A DNA stretch of 64,000 nucleotides from Rhodobiaceae bacterium. Its GTDB lineage: Bacteria; Pseudomonadota; Alphaproteobacteria; Parvibaculales; Parvibaculaceae. Below the pieces are notes generated by a model. The model ran no database searches, was not told where the DNA came from, and saw only the letters and a program-made list of their open reading frames with translations. The position numbers and the translations under genes are program-made. Of this stretch, positions 9,186 to 17,984 are shown piece after piece (position 1 is the stretch's first letter; each line of letters opens with the position of its first letter). The stretch covers positions 2,046,001 through 2,110,000 of the forward strand of contig CP030277.1 in NCBI GenBank assembly GCA_003330885.1, written 5' to 3'.

Positions 9186-9233
9186 GCGCTAACCAGGCGC
9201 CCCAGCAATCGGGGAGATCAACACTATCAATTT

Positions 9234-9491
9234 TCAGCCTTGTGAGGATGCCGCTGTTTCCAGCGCTTCAATCCGCGCTTTCAGCGCTTCGTTTTCTTCA
9301 CGCGCCTTGGCTGCCATGGCCTGAACTGCATCAAACTCATCCCGAGACACAAGATCCAGATCGGCGATGAGACGCTCAGCTTGGCCCTTCACAATCGCTT
9401 CAATTTCCTGACGCAAGCCTTGGGCTGCCCCCGCCGCAGACGTAAAAAGCTTTGCAACATCATCAAGCAGCCGGTTGTCATACTGGGTCAT
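9234..9491 (-). CDS. ubiK: ubiquinone biosynthesis accessory factor UbiK (BMFP family)
   Basis: An 85-residue, fully helical protein: an amphipathic N-terminal part (LLDDVAKLFTSAAGAAQGLRQEIEAIVK) and a C-terminal coiled coil (EFDAVQAMAAKAREENEALKARI, split over two heptad stretches). This is the YqiC/UbiK architecture; in gammaproteobacteria it supports aerobic ubiquinone synthesis with UbiJ. A good ribosome site (GGAGAACGACA) precedes ATG 9491. The gene is divergent from lgt, a common alphaproteobacterial neighbour. Confidence 0.87.
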   Translation of the reverse strand: MTQYDNRLLDDVAKLFTSAAGAAQGLRQEIEAIVKGQAERLIADLDLVSRDEFDAVQAMAAKAREENEALKARIEALETAASSQG

Positions 9492-9611
9492 TGTCGTTCT
9501 CCAATTGGACGGCCATCATACGTCCTTCCCGTAATTTTGTCAGCCCGGATAGGGCCCTATCAGCACTTGCGACCACATGTCTCGCCGACCCGGAACACAC
9601 ATTCCCGTGGC

Positions 9612-9640
9612 TTGACATGCAAGGTCCTAGAGAGACACTT
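9612..9640 (+). promoter_or_regulatory. candidate sigma-70 promoter of lgt
   Basis: A perfect -35 hexamer TTGACA (9612-9617) is followed, after 17 bases, by ACACTT (9635-9640), a weak -10. A transcript would start near 9647, which would exclude upstream ATG 9617 as the lgt start and favours GTG 9674. No experiment supports it; the -10 matches only partly. Confidence 0.4.
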
Positions 9641-9673
9641 ACCAGCTACATCCTGACCCCAGAAAGAGTGCCT

Positions 9674-10522
9674 GTGCCCTTCCCCGAAATAGACCCTGTT
9701 CTGATCCAAATAGGTCCCTTTGCGATCCGCTGGTACGCGCTCGCCTACATTGCCGGTCTGCTCCTGGGTTGGCGCTATCTGATGCATCTCGCCGACACGC
9801 CAACCATCTGGGGAGGCAAATCGCCCTTCACCCGTGACCAGGCGGACGACCTTCTTCTCTGGGTTGCTCTCGGCGTGATCTTGGGCGGCCGCTTAGGCTA
9901 CGTACTTTTCTACAACCCGGCTTTCTACCTCTACAATCCAGGCGACATTATTGCTGTCTGGAACGGTGGCATGTCCTTCCACGGCGGGTTTCTGGGCGTC
10001 GTGCTGGCGATCTATCTGTTTGCCCGCAAGCACACTATTCCCCTTTGGTCTCTTGCAGATGGCGCAGCAGCCGTCGCACCCATCGGCATCCTGTTTGGAC
10101 GCCTTGCAAACTTCATCAACAGTGAGCTCTGGGGCAGAACCACAGACGTTGCCTGGGGTGTTGTCTTCCCAACCGGTGGGCCACTCCCGCGGCACCCAAG
10201 TCAGCTCTACGAAGGTCTGCTTGAAGGTGTCCTGCTCTTTATCGTCCTGAGATACCTCACCCACCATACAAACGCCCTGTCGCGCCCCGGCGTGGTGGCG
10301 GGTACCTTCTTCATAGGCTATGGACTATCGCGCATCTTCGTAGAGTTCTTCCGCGAACCTGACGCCCATATTGGCTACCTGTTTGGTCCAGTAACCCAAG
10401 GCATGATCCTGACAGTCCCAATGATCCTTGTTGGCGCAGGTATCATCTGGTGGGCCCAGAGTAAATCGCAGACGGCAAAGTCGCAGACACAGCCGTCTAA
10501 ACCTGCGCGGAAAAAGAAGTAA
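9674..10522 (+). CDS. lgt: prolipoprotein diacylglyceryl transferase
   Basis: Inner-membrane enzyme that transfers diacylglycerol from phosphatidylglycerol to the lipobox cysteine of prelipoproteins. The product from GTG 9674 has 282 residues, normal for Lgt, and begins PFPEIDPVLIQIGPFAIRWY, the usual alphaproteobacterial start. It shows the HGGFLGV motif, the Lgt signature GRLANFINSELWGR and about seven hydrophobic segments. A GAAAG ribosome site lies seven bases before GTG 9674; GTG 9668 and ATG 9617 are in frame but less likely, because upstream residues are not Lgt-like. The C-terminus is a Lys/Gln-rich tail ending in ARKKK. Confidence 0.93.
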   Translation: MPFPEIDPVLIQIGPFAIRWYALAYIAGLLLGWRYLMHLADTPTIWGGKSPFTRDQADDLLLWVALGVILGGRLGYVLFYNPAFYLYNPGDIIAVWNGGMSFHGGFLGVVLAIYLFARKHTIPLWSLADGAAAVAPIGILFGRLANFINSELWGRTTDVAWGVVFPTGGPLPRHPSQLYEGLLEGVLLFIVLRYLTHHTNALSRPGVVAGTFFIGYGLSRIFVEFFREPDAHIGYLFGPVTQGMILTVPMILVGAGIIWWAQSKSQTAKSQTQPSKPARKKK

Positions 10523-10534
10523 CCCAGACCGACC

Positions 10535-11629
10535 GTGACAGCGCTTTCACACCATATTGCGAACCTCATCCGGCAGAACGGTCCTATTTCTCTCGACAGG
10601 TACATGGACCTGGCTCTCGCGCATCCAGAGCATGGCTATTACCGGACCCGTGACCCCCTCGGCCGCGAGGGCGACTTCACAACCGCGCCAGAAATTTCAC
10701 AAATGTTTGGGGAACTTCTCGGTCTCTGGTCTGTCGACATGTGGCAAAAGCTCGGCTCACCCAACGCCCTCAATCTGATTGAGTTCGGACCAGGCCGCGG
10801 AACACTCATGGCCGATGCACTCCGCGCCGCTCAACTTGTCCCTGCATTTGCCGACGCCGCAAAGGTGGTCTTTCTGGAAACAAGCCCTCCCCTTCGCGCA
10901 GAACAGAAAAAACGCGTGCCCAACGCCTCCTGGATCGATGTCGTTGAGGCATTGCCCGACGGTCCCTGCCTCATCCTTGCAAATGAGTTTTTTGATGCGC
11001 TCCCCATCAAACAGTTTCAAAAGACGGGCAATGGATGGCAGGAGCGATGCGTGGCGTTGCAGTCATCAGCTGACAGTGACAGACCGATTTTCGAATATTC
11101 CCTTGCTGACACGCTCACCGAGCCCTCCACATTTGCCGCGAGTGTCCGCGACGCTCCTGAAGGATCGCTCGCTGAGCTTTGCCCGGTAGGGCTGGCGATC
11201 ATGGAGCAAATGCGCACTCACTTTGATGCAAACCCCGGTGCCGCCCTGATCATCGACTACGGATACCCGCAGAGCGCGTCTGGGGACAGTTTTCAGGCAC
11301 TGAAGGGGCACAAATTTGTGGATCCACTCGCTGAACCCGGCGAAGCAGACCTCACAGCTCATGTTGATTTCGAAGCGCTCGCAAAACCTTACAGCAAGGC
11401 AACAGTGTGCGGCCCCACAGAACAAAGGGCCTTTCTTGAAGCGCTCGGCATCAACACCCGTGCCAACACCCTTGCTGCAACTGCCAACGAACAACAACGA
11501 CGCGACATCACCTCAGCTCTGAAACGCTTGACGGAGAGAGACGCGATGGGCAGCCTCTTCAAGGTTATGGCCGTGACGTCACAAAGCGTCCCTGCCCCAG
11601 CAGGTTTCCCCGTCCCTGCAAGCTCCTAA
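10535..11629 (+). CDS. class I SAM-dependent methyltransferase, MidA/NDUFAF7 family
   Basis: A 364-residue protein of the family COG1565: an N-terminal GPISLDRYMDLALAHPEHGYY stretch split by the family turn, GDFTTAPEISQMFGELLG, the SAM-binding motif IEFGPGRGTLM (about 85-95), and LILANEFFDALPI. In mitochondria the relative NDUFAF7/MidA dimethylates an arginine of complex I; in bacteria the substrate is unproved. It starts with GTG 12 bases after lgt and sits before pgeF, an order widely kept in alphaproteobacteria. Confidence 0.87.
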   Translation: MTALSHHIANLIRQNGPISLDRYMDLALAHPEHGYYRTRDPLGREGDFTTAPEISQMFGELLGLWSVDMWQKLGSPNALNLIEFGPGRGTLMADALRAAQLVPAFADAAKVVFLETSPPLRAEQKKRVPNASWIDVVEALPDGPCLILANEFFDALPIKQFQKTGNGWQERCVALQSSADSDRPIFEYSLADTLTEPSTFAASVRDAPEGSLAELCPVGLAIMEQMRTHFDANPGAALIIDYGYPQSASGDSFQALKGHKFVDPLAEPGEADLTAHVDFEALAKPYSKATVCGPTEQRAFLEALGINTRANTLAATANEQQRRDITSALKRLTERDAMGSLFKVMAVTSQSVPAPAGFPVPASS

Positions 11630-11661
11630 GTGCGGCCACACACAATGATTCGAGGCCTACG

Positions 11662-12432
11662 TTGATACAATCCGATATCCTGTCAGCGTTCCCCAACATC
11701 GCCCATGGCTTTTTCACACGCGAGGGTGGCACTTCATCGGGCATTTATGAGGGCCGCAATTGTGGCTTAGGGTCTGACGACCTCCGAGCAAACGTGATCG
11801 AAAACCGCGGACGTACAGCAGACGACCTGGGCGTTCCCCGTGACCATCTGCTCACCGTCTATCAGGTGCACTCCCCAAACGTCATCGTAGCAGACAAACC
11901 CTGGGCAACCGATGTAGCACCGGAGGGAGATGCGCTTGTAACAGCAACCAAAGGTTTGGGCCTCGGCATCCTGACAGCAGATTGCACACCCGTTCTCTTC
12001 GCTGATCCAAAGGCAGGTGTTATCGGTGCTGCCCATGCAGGATGGAAAGGCGCCATTGGCGGCGTCCTGGAGGCAACCGTCGACGCCATGACAACGCTGG
12101 GGGCCAAACGTTCCGAGATCAGCTGTTCCATAGGACCCACAATCTCTCAGGCAAATTATGAGGTCGGTCCGGAGTTCCAGAAGCAGTTTGTGGCCGAGGC
12201 CCCTGACAACAGCATCTATTTTCTTCCCAGTGCCCGGGAGAATCACTACCAGTTTGATCTGCCCAGATTTGTGGCTGACCGGCTCGGCAGGCTTGGCATC
12301 AAAAGCATCGACAACACAAATCTGTGCACCTATGCCGACGCCGGGCGATTCTTCTCCTTCAGGCGGACAACCCACGCCGGAGAACCGGACTATGGGCGAC
12401 AAATCTCCTCAATTGCTCTACTCGACGCATGA
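11662..12432 (+). CDS. pgeF: peptidoglycan editing factor PgeF (YfiH/laccase-domain)
   Basis: A 256-residue Cu/Zn-type 'laccase domain' (DUF152) protein. Members of the family remove wrongly incorporated residues such as L-Ser from muropeptide precursors and have purine nucleoside phosphorylase-like activity in some relatives. Metal/active-site motifs seen are QVHSPNV, LTADCTPVLFAD and AHAGWKGAIGG (His, Cys, His set). The start is TTG 11662. It follows the MidA-like gene by 32 bases and is probably in the same transcript as lgt. Confidence 0.88.
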   Translation: MIQSDILSAFPNIAHGFFTREGGTSSGIYEGRNCGLGSDDLRANVIENRGRTADDLGVPRDHLLTVYQVHSPNVIVADKPWATDVAPEGDALVTATKGLGLGILTADCTPVLFADPKAGVIGAAHAGWKGAIGGVLEATVDAMTTLGAKRSEISCSIGPTISQANYEVGPEFQKQFVAEAPDNSIYFLPSARENHYQFDLPRFVADRLGRLGIKSIDNTNLCTYADAGRFFSFRRTTHAGEPDYGRQISSIALLDA

Positions 12433-12480
12433 CAGACTTTGGTGTGAGGGCGTGGCCTTGCTACCCTTGAGCTGAAACGA

Positions 12481-12503
12481 ATCGCTGATATGAGATCAGC
12501 GAT
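12481..12503 (+). promoter_or_regulatory. perfect 9-bp inverted repeat before the lipoprotein gene
   Basis: ATCGCTGAT (12481-12489), a 5-base spacer, then ATCAGCGAT (12495-12503). The second arm ends three bases before the ribosome site GAGGGGA (12506-12512) of the downstream gene. No T-run follows, so it is not a classical terminator; it may be a protein operator or a 5'UTR hairpin at the ribosome site. Confidence 0.55.
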
Positions 12504-12522
12504 ATGAGGGGAAGCCAGCGCC

Positions 12523-13815
12523 GTGAGCGACAATGAGACCGCGACTGTCATGCAGCAAAAAAGCTGCAGCATGCGCACGACATGGGCGCTGGGCGTTTGT
12601 CTCACGAGCTTGCTTATTCTCTCGTCCTGCGGCGAGGACCGGCCCGAAACAAATACTCTGGGTTTAAACGCGCCATCGGACACGTCCCTGATCACTGGAT
12701 CAGTTCAGGGCCTTCAGCGGCGCGGTGTCTTTATTCAGCTACCTGCCGGCCTTCCAGATGAATTGGCAAGCCAGCTATTGGCACGGTTCCAGGAAGCCAG
12801 CATCGCCAATCAACTGACGCTCGCACGGACAGGAACGGTACCCGAATACACAGTCAAAGGCGTGGTAAGGGCCGGTGCCTCGCGGAACGGCACCGCTGTG
12901 GTTGTGGTTTGGGAGGTGATTGGACCAGACGGGAAACGCGTTAAGCGCATGACCGACGATGTTGTGATTCAGCGACGCAACTCCGCAGACCCTGCCTTTT
13001 ATGATCCCTGGGCCGTGGTAGATGAAGCAACGCTTGAGGAGATAGCAGACACGGCGGCATTGGAGCTTGCCGGATGGGTGTCCGACCAAACCTTGGGCGC
13101 GAGCCCCGATAGTGATGTATCGCTAACAACCGCCAGCATTGAAGATACCGAACCTACAGAGGCTCAAAATACTCAAGTCGCGGGTACGACGCCAAGCGTC
13201 GATCTTTCAACTCCCTCACTCTTGCAAGCAAGACAGCCAAACAACTCGCCGCCTGATCTCTCCGGCATCGCAGCGCGCAATGCGACTCTGGGCATTGCCT
13301 CTCCTGTCACAGCACCACCGCCACAAGCAGCCCAAACACAGAGCCCGCCGCGCTACGAAAGCGAAGAAGTGGTATCGCCCGCAGCAGCTCTGGAGCGGGC
13401 TACATTACCCCCGCAACCAAGCCAAGAGCCTCGAAGCAACAGCAATGGAACCCGCGCATTGTTTGACGTCGCAGTCGGCACCTCTCCTGGTGACGGCCGA
13501 CTGTCGCTTGCCGCTGCCGTTCAAGAAGCGCTGGTGAAAGCGGACCACAAAGCCGAACGACAACAGGCATTCAGAGTTATTGGCAATGTTGCTCTGGAAC
13601 CCGTCCGAGGGGGCACAACCCCTGGCATCATCAGCGTCAATATTGAATGGACCGTGACCACCAAAGAGGGAACACCCTTGGGGCTCATCACCCAGTCCAA
13701 CCAGGTCGACGAAGCCGCATTGGCAGGTGCCTGGGGCAGTATTGCGACCGCCGCTGGCGCCGCCGCCGCTGACGGAATATTGCAGCTCATCAATGAACCG
13801 ACACCGCCAGCGTGA
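12523..13815 (+). CDS. hypothetical lipoprotein upstream of prs
   Basis: A 430-residue protein I do not recognise. A hydrophobic signal (WALGVCLTSLLILSSC) ends in a lipobox L-S-S-C at about residue 36, so it is probably an outer- or inner-membrane lipoprotein matured by Lgt, encoded 2 kb upstream. The N-terminal and C-terminal thirds look folded (YTVKGVVRAGA..., FRVIGNVALEPVRGG...) and resemble each other in layout, with matched 'convert to VxVxWEV/VNIEWTV' strands; the middle is a long Pro/Gln/Ser-rich linker (about 200-310). GTG 12523 is taken because of GAGGGGA ten bases before; ATG 12550 and 12571 are alternatives. Function unknown. Confidence 0.7.
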   Translation: MSDNETATVMQQKSCSMRTTWALGVCLTSLLILSSCGEDRPETNTLGLNAPSDTSLITGSVQGLQRRGVFIQLPAGLPDELASQLLARFQEASIANQLTLARTGTVPEYTVKGVVRAGASRNGTAVVVVWEVIGPDGKRVKRMTDDVVIQRRNSADPAFYDPWAVVDEATLEEIADTAALELAGWVSDQTLGASPDSDVSLTTASIEDTEPTEAQNTQVAGTTPSVDLSTPSLLQARQPNNSPPDLSGIAARNATLGIASPVTAPPPQAAQTQSPPRYESEEVVSPAAALERATLPPQPSQEPRSNSNGTRALFDVAVGTSPGDGRLSLAAAVQEALVKADHKAERQQAFRVIGNVALEPVRGGTTPGIISVNIEWTVTTKEGTPLGLITQSNQVDEAALAGAWGSIATAAGAAAADGILQLINEPTPPA

Positions 13816-13974
13816 ACCAAAATGAGCCAGATTGAGATTGTTGCCACAAGGACACGGGTGTGCGGTTTACAGGCGACAACGAGCCTTGATACAACCCCGC
13901 CAGATGCAGCGCGGGTTCCGCAAACATCATTTCGAGCGTGGGTCCAATAAAGGGCTCACAACAGGGGAAAACAG

Positions 13975-14910
13975 ATGAAACTGGTCGCAGGCAATTCAAA
14001 CAGGGCACTTGCCGAATCCATTGCCGCCTATCTCAACCTTCCCTTGACGAAATCGGTCGTTCGCCGGTTCGCCGACATGGAAGTCTTCGTCGAAATACAG
14101 GAAAACGTGCGCGGTGAGGATGTGTTTGTCATCCAATCCACTTCTTTCCCGGCCAACGACCATCTGATGGAAACCCTCATCATCATTGATGCGCTAAAAC
14201 GGGCGTCTGCCAATCGGATCACCGCCGTAATGCCCTATTTCGGCTATGCCCGGCAGGATCGCAAACCAGGCCCCAGAACGCCGATCTCCGCCAAACTGGT
14301 CGCCAACATGGTTGCCACAGCAGGTGCTGACCGCGTGCTGACTGTTGATCTCCATGCTGGGCAGATCCAGGGCTTCTTCGATATTCCAACCGACAATCTG
14401 TTCGCTGCCCCGGTCATGACCCGGGATATACAGGAGAATTATGAGGGCGCGGATAATCTGATGATTATCTCTCCTGACGTAGGCGGCGTTGTCCGCGCCA
14501 GAGCCTTAGCCAAACGCCTGAATGCCGATCTCGCGATTGTCGACAAACGGCGCGAGCGGGCTGGGGAATCGGAAGTCATGAACATTATCGGGGACGTGAG
14601 CGGCCGCCCCTGCATCCTGGTCGACGATATCGTCGATTCCGCTGGTACGCTCTGCAATGCCGCCGAGGCGCTGCTCGCTCAGGGCGCGACCGAGGTTTCT
14701 GCCTATGTCACCCATGGGGTGCTTTCTGGCGGCGCTGTCGCCCGTGTGACGGCTTCTCAGCTGAAAGAGCTGGTCATCACTGACACCATCCAGGCCACTG
14801 AGGCCGTCCGCGTGAGCCACAATATCCGCACCACCTCGATTGCCCCGCTCGTAGGTGAGGCGATGCGCCGGACCGCCGAAAGTCGCTCGGTTTCCAGCCT
14901 CTTCGACTGA
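13975..14910 (+). CDS. prs: ribose-phosphate pyrophosphokinase
   Basis: Makes PRPP from ribose-5-phosphate and ATP for purine, pyrimidine, NAD, histidine and tryptophan synthesis. The 311-residue product has the class I PRPP synthetase motifs: [14 protein letters not shown] at the N-terminus, [27 protein letters not shown] (ATP loop), [13 protein letters not shown] and the PRPP-binding loop [26 protein letters not shown] ribosome site precedes the ATG. The 159-base gap in front holds nothing clear. Confidence 0.97.
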   Translation: MKLVAGNSNRALAESIAAYLNLPLTKSVVRRFADMEVFVEIQENVRGEDVFVIQSTSFPANDHLMETLIIIDALKRASANRITAVMPYFGYARQDRKPGPRTPISAKLVANMVATAGADRVLTVDLHAGQIQGFFDIPTDNLFAAPVMTRDIQENYEGADNLMIISPDVGGVVRARALAKRLNADLAIVDKRRERAGESEVMNIIGDVSGRPCILVDDIVDSAGTLCNAAEALLAQGATEVSAYVTHGVLSGGAVARVTASQLKELVITDTIQATEAVRVSHNIRTTSIAPLVGEAMRRTAESRSVSSLFD

Positions 14911-15022
14911 GACAGCCCCTCCCGGCGCCTTTCACTAAGGTGTTGTTTTATGGGGGTTTCTGCGCTATCACGCCAACCGATCGCACTTCCACACCCCTGG
15001 AGGAGACTTGCGACGCCTAATT

Positions 15023-15044
15023 AGGGCCCTAGGGCCCTGTTTTT
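15023..15044 (+). terminator. palindrome plus T-tract between prs and rplY
   Basis: AGGGCCCTAGGGCCCT (15023-15038) is a perfect 16-bp palindrome, able to form a six-pair GC-rich stem with a CTAG loop, followed by GTTTTTATT. This is the form of an intrinsic terminator. It ends only 15 bases before the rplY start and just ahead of its GGAGA ribosome site, so it could terminate prs or attenuate rplY. Confidence 0.6.
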
Positions 15045-15059
15045 ATTGGAGAATTTGCA

Positions 15060-15725
15060 ATGGCCGATAATACTCAACTTACGGCCCAAGCACGAGACCG
15101 GGCCGGCAAGGGGGTCGCCCGGGCACTTCGTCGCGAGGGACGTGTTCCAGCGGTGGTTTATGGTGACAAGAAGTCGCCTGACCTCATTTCGCTCTCACAC
15201 AATGAAGTAACGAAGCTCTGGAACCGGGGCACTTTCATGAGCTCCCTGCTCGATCTGGAAGTCGATGGCAAAACGCAACGGGTTATTCCCCGTGATGTAC
15301 AGCTCGACCCAGTCAAAGACTTCGTGACACATGTCGATTTTCTGCGCCTTGGTAAGGGTGCGAAGATTGCTGTTGAAGTGCATGTGAACTTCGTCAACGA
15401 TGAAGAATCCCCAGGCATCAAGCGTGGCGGTATTCTGAATATCGTTCGTCACGATGTGGAACTGAACTGCCCGGCAGAGTCGATTCCAGAATCAATCGAG
15501 GTTGATCTGACCGGCACAGACATTGGCGACTCGATCCACATTTCTGCGGTCAAATTGCCAGACGGTGTAACGCCCGCCATCACTGATCGTGACTTCACGA
15601 TTGCTACCATCGCCGCACCAGCTGCTCTTGTCTCCGACGAGCAGGCCGCTGAAGAGGGCGACGGTGAAGAAGGTGAAGCAGCAGCTGAAGGTGAAGGCGA
15701 AGGAAGCGGCGACAGCGAAGGCTGA
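15060..15725 (+). CDS. rplY: 50S ribosomal protein L25/general stress protein Ctc
   Basis: Binds 5S rRNA on the large subunit. The 221-residue product is the long (Ctc-type) form: an N-terminal L25 domain (LTAQARDRAGKGVARALRREG, PAVVYGDKK) and a C-terminal TL5-like beta domain (VEVHVNFVNDEESPGIKRGG, VDLTGTDIGDSI), then an acidic Glu/Gly tail from about residue 193. It heads a run with pth and ychF, a conserved order. A terminator-like palindrome sits in its leader. Confidence 0.95.
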   Translation: MADNTQLTAQARDRAGKGVARALRREGRVPAVVYGDKKSPDLISLSHNEVTKLWNRGTFMSSLLDLEVDGKTQRVIPRDVQLDPVKDFVTHVDFLRLGKGAKIAVEVHVNFVNDEESPGIKRGGILNIVRHDVELNCPAESIPESIEVDLTGTDIGDSIHISAVKLPDGVTPAITDRDFTIATIAAPAALVSDEQAAEEGDGEEGEAAAEGEGEGSGDSEG

Positions 15726-15758
15726 CTGTCCTCTTCTGGCCTTTAAGGAGCATGTCAC

Positions 15759-16418
15759 ATGATCCTATTGGTAGGCCTTGGCAATCCGGGTGAAAAATAC
15801 GCCCGTCAACGCCACAATATCGGATTTATGGCGGTGGATGAGATCATCCGCCGCCATAACTTTTCGCCGGAACGAAAACGCTTTCAGGGGCTTATCTGCG
15901 AAGGCACCCTGGATGGCGTCAAAGCGCTTATTCTCAAGCCACAGACCTATATGAACGAAAGCGGTCGCGCCGTTGGCGAAGCGATGCGTTTCTATAAGCT
16001 CAATCCGTCAGATGTTGTGGTGATGCACGACGAACTTGACCTGCCAGCGGCCAAGGTGCGCATTAAAACAGGCGGCGGCGCGGCGGGAAACAACGGCATC
16101 CGCTCCATTGCTTCTCATATCGGACCTGACTTCAGGCGCCTTCGCATTGGCATTGGTCATCCAGGTGACCGCGCCCGCGTCAGCGGTCATGTACTAGGTG
16201 ATTTTGCCAAGGCCGACAAAGCCTGGCTGGAGCCCCTTCTCGATGCGATAGCCGAAGCGGCCCCCCTTCTGGCACAGGACAAAGATTCAAGCTTTGCCAA
16301 TAGGGTTCATCTGATTTTGAACCCGCCCCAACCCAAAAAGCCCAAACCTGAGGGGCAGACAAAGTCTGACAACCTGGCGGGCCAAGCAAAACAAAAGGAC
16401 ACACCCGATGGGGTTTAA
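15759..16418 (+). CDS. pth: peptidyl-tRNA hydrolase
   Basis: Releases tRNA from peptidyl-tRNA dropped by ribosomes. The 219 residues include [18 protein letters not shown] with the catalytic His, [17 protein letters not shown] with the catalytic Asp, and [15 protein letters not shown]. The C-terminus has a Lys/Pro/Gln-rich extension of about 30 residues beyond the core. The last codons overlap the ychF start by 11 bases, implying coupled translation. Confidence 0.96.
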   Translation: MILLVGLGNPGEKYARQRHNIGFMAVDEIIRRHNFSPERKRFQGLICEGTLDGVKALILKPQTYMNESGRAVGEAMRFYKLNPSDVVVMHDELDLPAAKVRIKTGGGAAGNNGIRSIASHIGPDFRRLRIGIGHPGDRARVSGHVLGDFAKADKAWLEPLLDAIAEAAPLLAQDKDSSFANRVHLILNPPQPKKPKPEGQTKSDNLAGQAKQKDTPDGV

Positions 16419-17505
16419 ATGCGGCATTGTAGGCCTGCCAAACGTCGGCAAATCGACCCTGTTCAACGCGCTCACACAGACAGCGTCAGCACAGGCGGCG
16501 AACTATCCCTTCTGTACGATTGAACCCAATGTCGGCGAAGTCGCCGTCCCGGACACCCGGCTCGACAGCCTGGCGAGCATCGCTGAATCAAAAGAGATCA
16601 TCCCGACCCGCCTTACCTTTGTGGACATAGCAGGCCTTGTAAAAGGAGCGTCCAAAGGCGAAGGCCTGGGCAATCAGTTTCTCGCAAACATTCGGGAAGT
16701 GGATGCCATCGCCTATGTCTTGCGTTGTTTCGAAGACGGGGACGTCACGCATGTGGAGGGCCGCATTGATCCCCTCGCCGATGCAGAGATCGTTGAAACG
16801 GAGCTGATGCTTGCCGATCTGGAAAGCCTGGAGAAACGCCTGCCCGCGCTGGAAAAGAAAGCGAAGAGCCAGGACAAAGACGCCAAGGAAGCCATTGATC
16901 TCATTGAGCGGGCCCTTTTGCAACTGCGCGAGGGAAAACCTGCACGTTTTACAGAGCGCACTGAGGATGAAGAGAAAGCCTTCCGCGGCCTCAACCTCCT
17001 GACGTCAAAACCTGTGCTCTATGTCTGCAATGTAGAAGAAGAGTCCGCTGGCACCGGGAATGAATTTTCCAAAAGCGTCGAAACCCGGGCTGCCGAAGAA
17101 GGCGCTGTGGCTGTCGTCATCTCTGCGAAGATTGAAGAAGAGCTGGCACAATTGGATGCCGACGAACGCACGGACTATCTCGAAGAGCTGGGGCTTGCAG
17201 AAGCTGGCCTCGACCGCCTGATCCGGGCGGGCTATGACCTTCTCCACCTCATCACCTATTTCACGTGCGGCCCAAAAGAAACCCGCGCCTGGACAATTAC
17301 AGAAGGTACACTGGCCCCAGCAGCGGCTGGTGTGATCCATACCGATTTTGAAGCAGGCTTCATTCGAGCAGAAACCATCGCCTATGACGATTATGTAAGT
17401 CTGGGCGGTGAAACACCTGCCAAAGACGCAGGCAAGATGCGCCTTGAAGGAAAAGAATATCTGGTTGCAGACGGCGACGTCATGCACTTCCGGTTCAACA
17501 ATTAG
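16408..17505 (+). CDS. ychF: redox-regulated ATPase YchF (Obg-like)
   Basis: Universal ribosome-associated P-loop NTPase that prefers ATP. The 365 residues carry G1 ([14 protein letters not shown]), G3 ([21 protein letters not shown]), the altered G4 that gives ATP preference, a coiled-coil insert (about 130-200) and the C-terminal TGS domain ([15 protein letters not shown]). It overlaps pth by 11 bases; the pth-ychF pair is one of the most conserved in bacteria. Confidence 0.96.
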   Translation: MGFKCGIVGLPNVGKSTLFNALTQTASAQAANYPFCTIEPNVGEVAVPDTRLDSLASIAESKEIIPTRLTFVDIAGLVKGASKGEGLGNQFLANIREVDAIAYVLRCFEDGDVTHVEGRIDPLADAEIVETELMLADLESLEKRLPALEKKAKSQDKDAKEAIDLIERALLQLREGKPARFTERTEDEEKAFRGLNLLTSKPVLYVCNVEEESAGTGNEFSKSVETRAAEEGAVAVVISAKIEEELAQLDADERTDYLEELGLAEAGLDRLIRAGYDLLHLITYFTCGPKETRAWTITEGTLAPAAAGVIHTDFEAGFIRAETIAYDDYVSLGGETPAKDAGKMRLEGKEYLVADGDVMHFRFNN

Positions 17506-17516
17506 GGAGATTGAGG

Positions 17517-17984
17517 ATGATCTATTGGGAGGACGTGCCGGTCGGACACTCGTTCACAACCGCTGAGCGCACCATCTCAAAAGAAGAAGTCATCGAGTTC
17601 GCCAGCGAATACGATCCTCAACCTTTTCACCTTGATGAAGAAGCCGCCAAAGATTCCATCCTTGGTGGCCTGTGTGCGAGCGGCTGGCACAGTTGTGCCA
17701 TCGCCATGCGCCTTGTCTATGACAGTTTCCATGTGAAAGCCGCAACGCAAGGCTCCCCAGGCATCAAGGAATGTCGTTGGCGCCGCCCCCTCTATGCAGG
17801 CGAGACGGTCAAAGTCACCGTGAACTGCGTCAATGCGCGCCCATCCCAAAGCCGCCCCACCATGGGTCTCACAAATTGGACTTGGGAAATGACCAACCAG
17901 GCAGGCGAGACAATCATGACCACTGAAAGCTGGTTGATGATGGGCCGCCGCCCGGCTAACGCAGCCACACCGGAGGCGAACTGA
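17517..17984 (+). CDS. MaoC-like (R)-hydratase/dehydratase, copy 1
   Basis: A 155-residue single hotdog protein of the MaoC family. It has the dehydratase pattern I-x-F-A-x-x-Y-D-P-Q-P-F-H-x-D near residues 30-45, with Asp and His in the positions that hydrate (R)-enoyl-CoA in relatives, then GGLCASGWH. ATG 17517 has GGGAGA six bases before; TTG 17511 is less likely. Its stop overlaps the start of a second MaoC gene. Substrate unknown; short-chain enoyl-CoA is a fair guess. Confidence 0.85.
   Translation: MIYWEDVPVGHSFTTAERTISKEEVIEFASEYDPQPFHLDEEAAKDSILGGLCASGWHSCAIAMRLVYDSFHVKAATQGSPGIKECRWRRPLYAGETVKVTVNCVNARPSQSRPTMGLTNWTWEMTNQAGETIMTTESWLMMGRRPANAATPEAN

Noticed and set aside
9038-9233. 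Replication origin at the DnaA-box pair
   Set aside because: No AT-rich element, no hemE/dnaA/parAB neighbours, only two boxes.
9452-9673. Extended N-terminus of Lgt
   Set aside because: Residues upstream of GTG 9674 are not Lgt-like and overlap the divergent ubiK gene.
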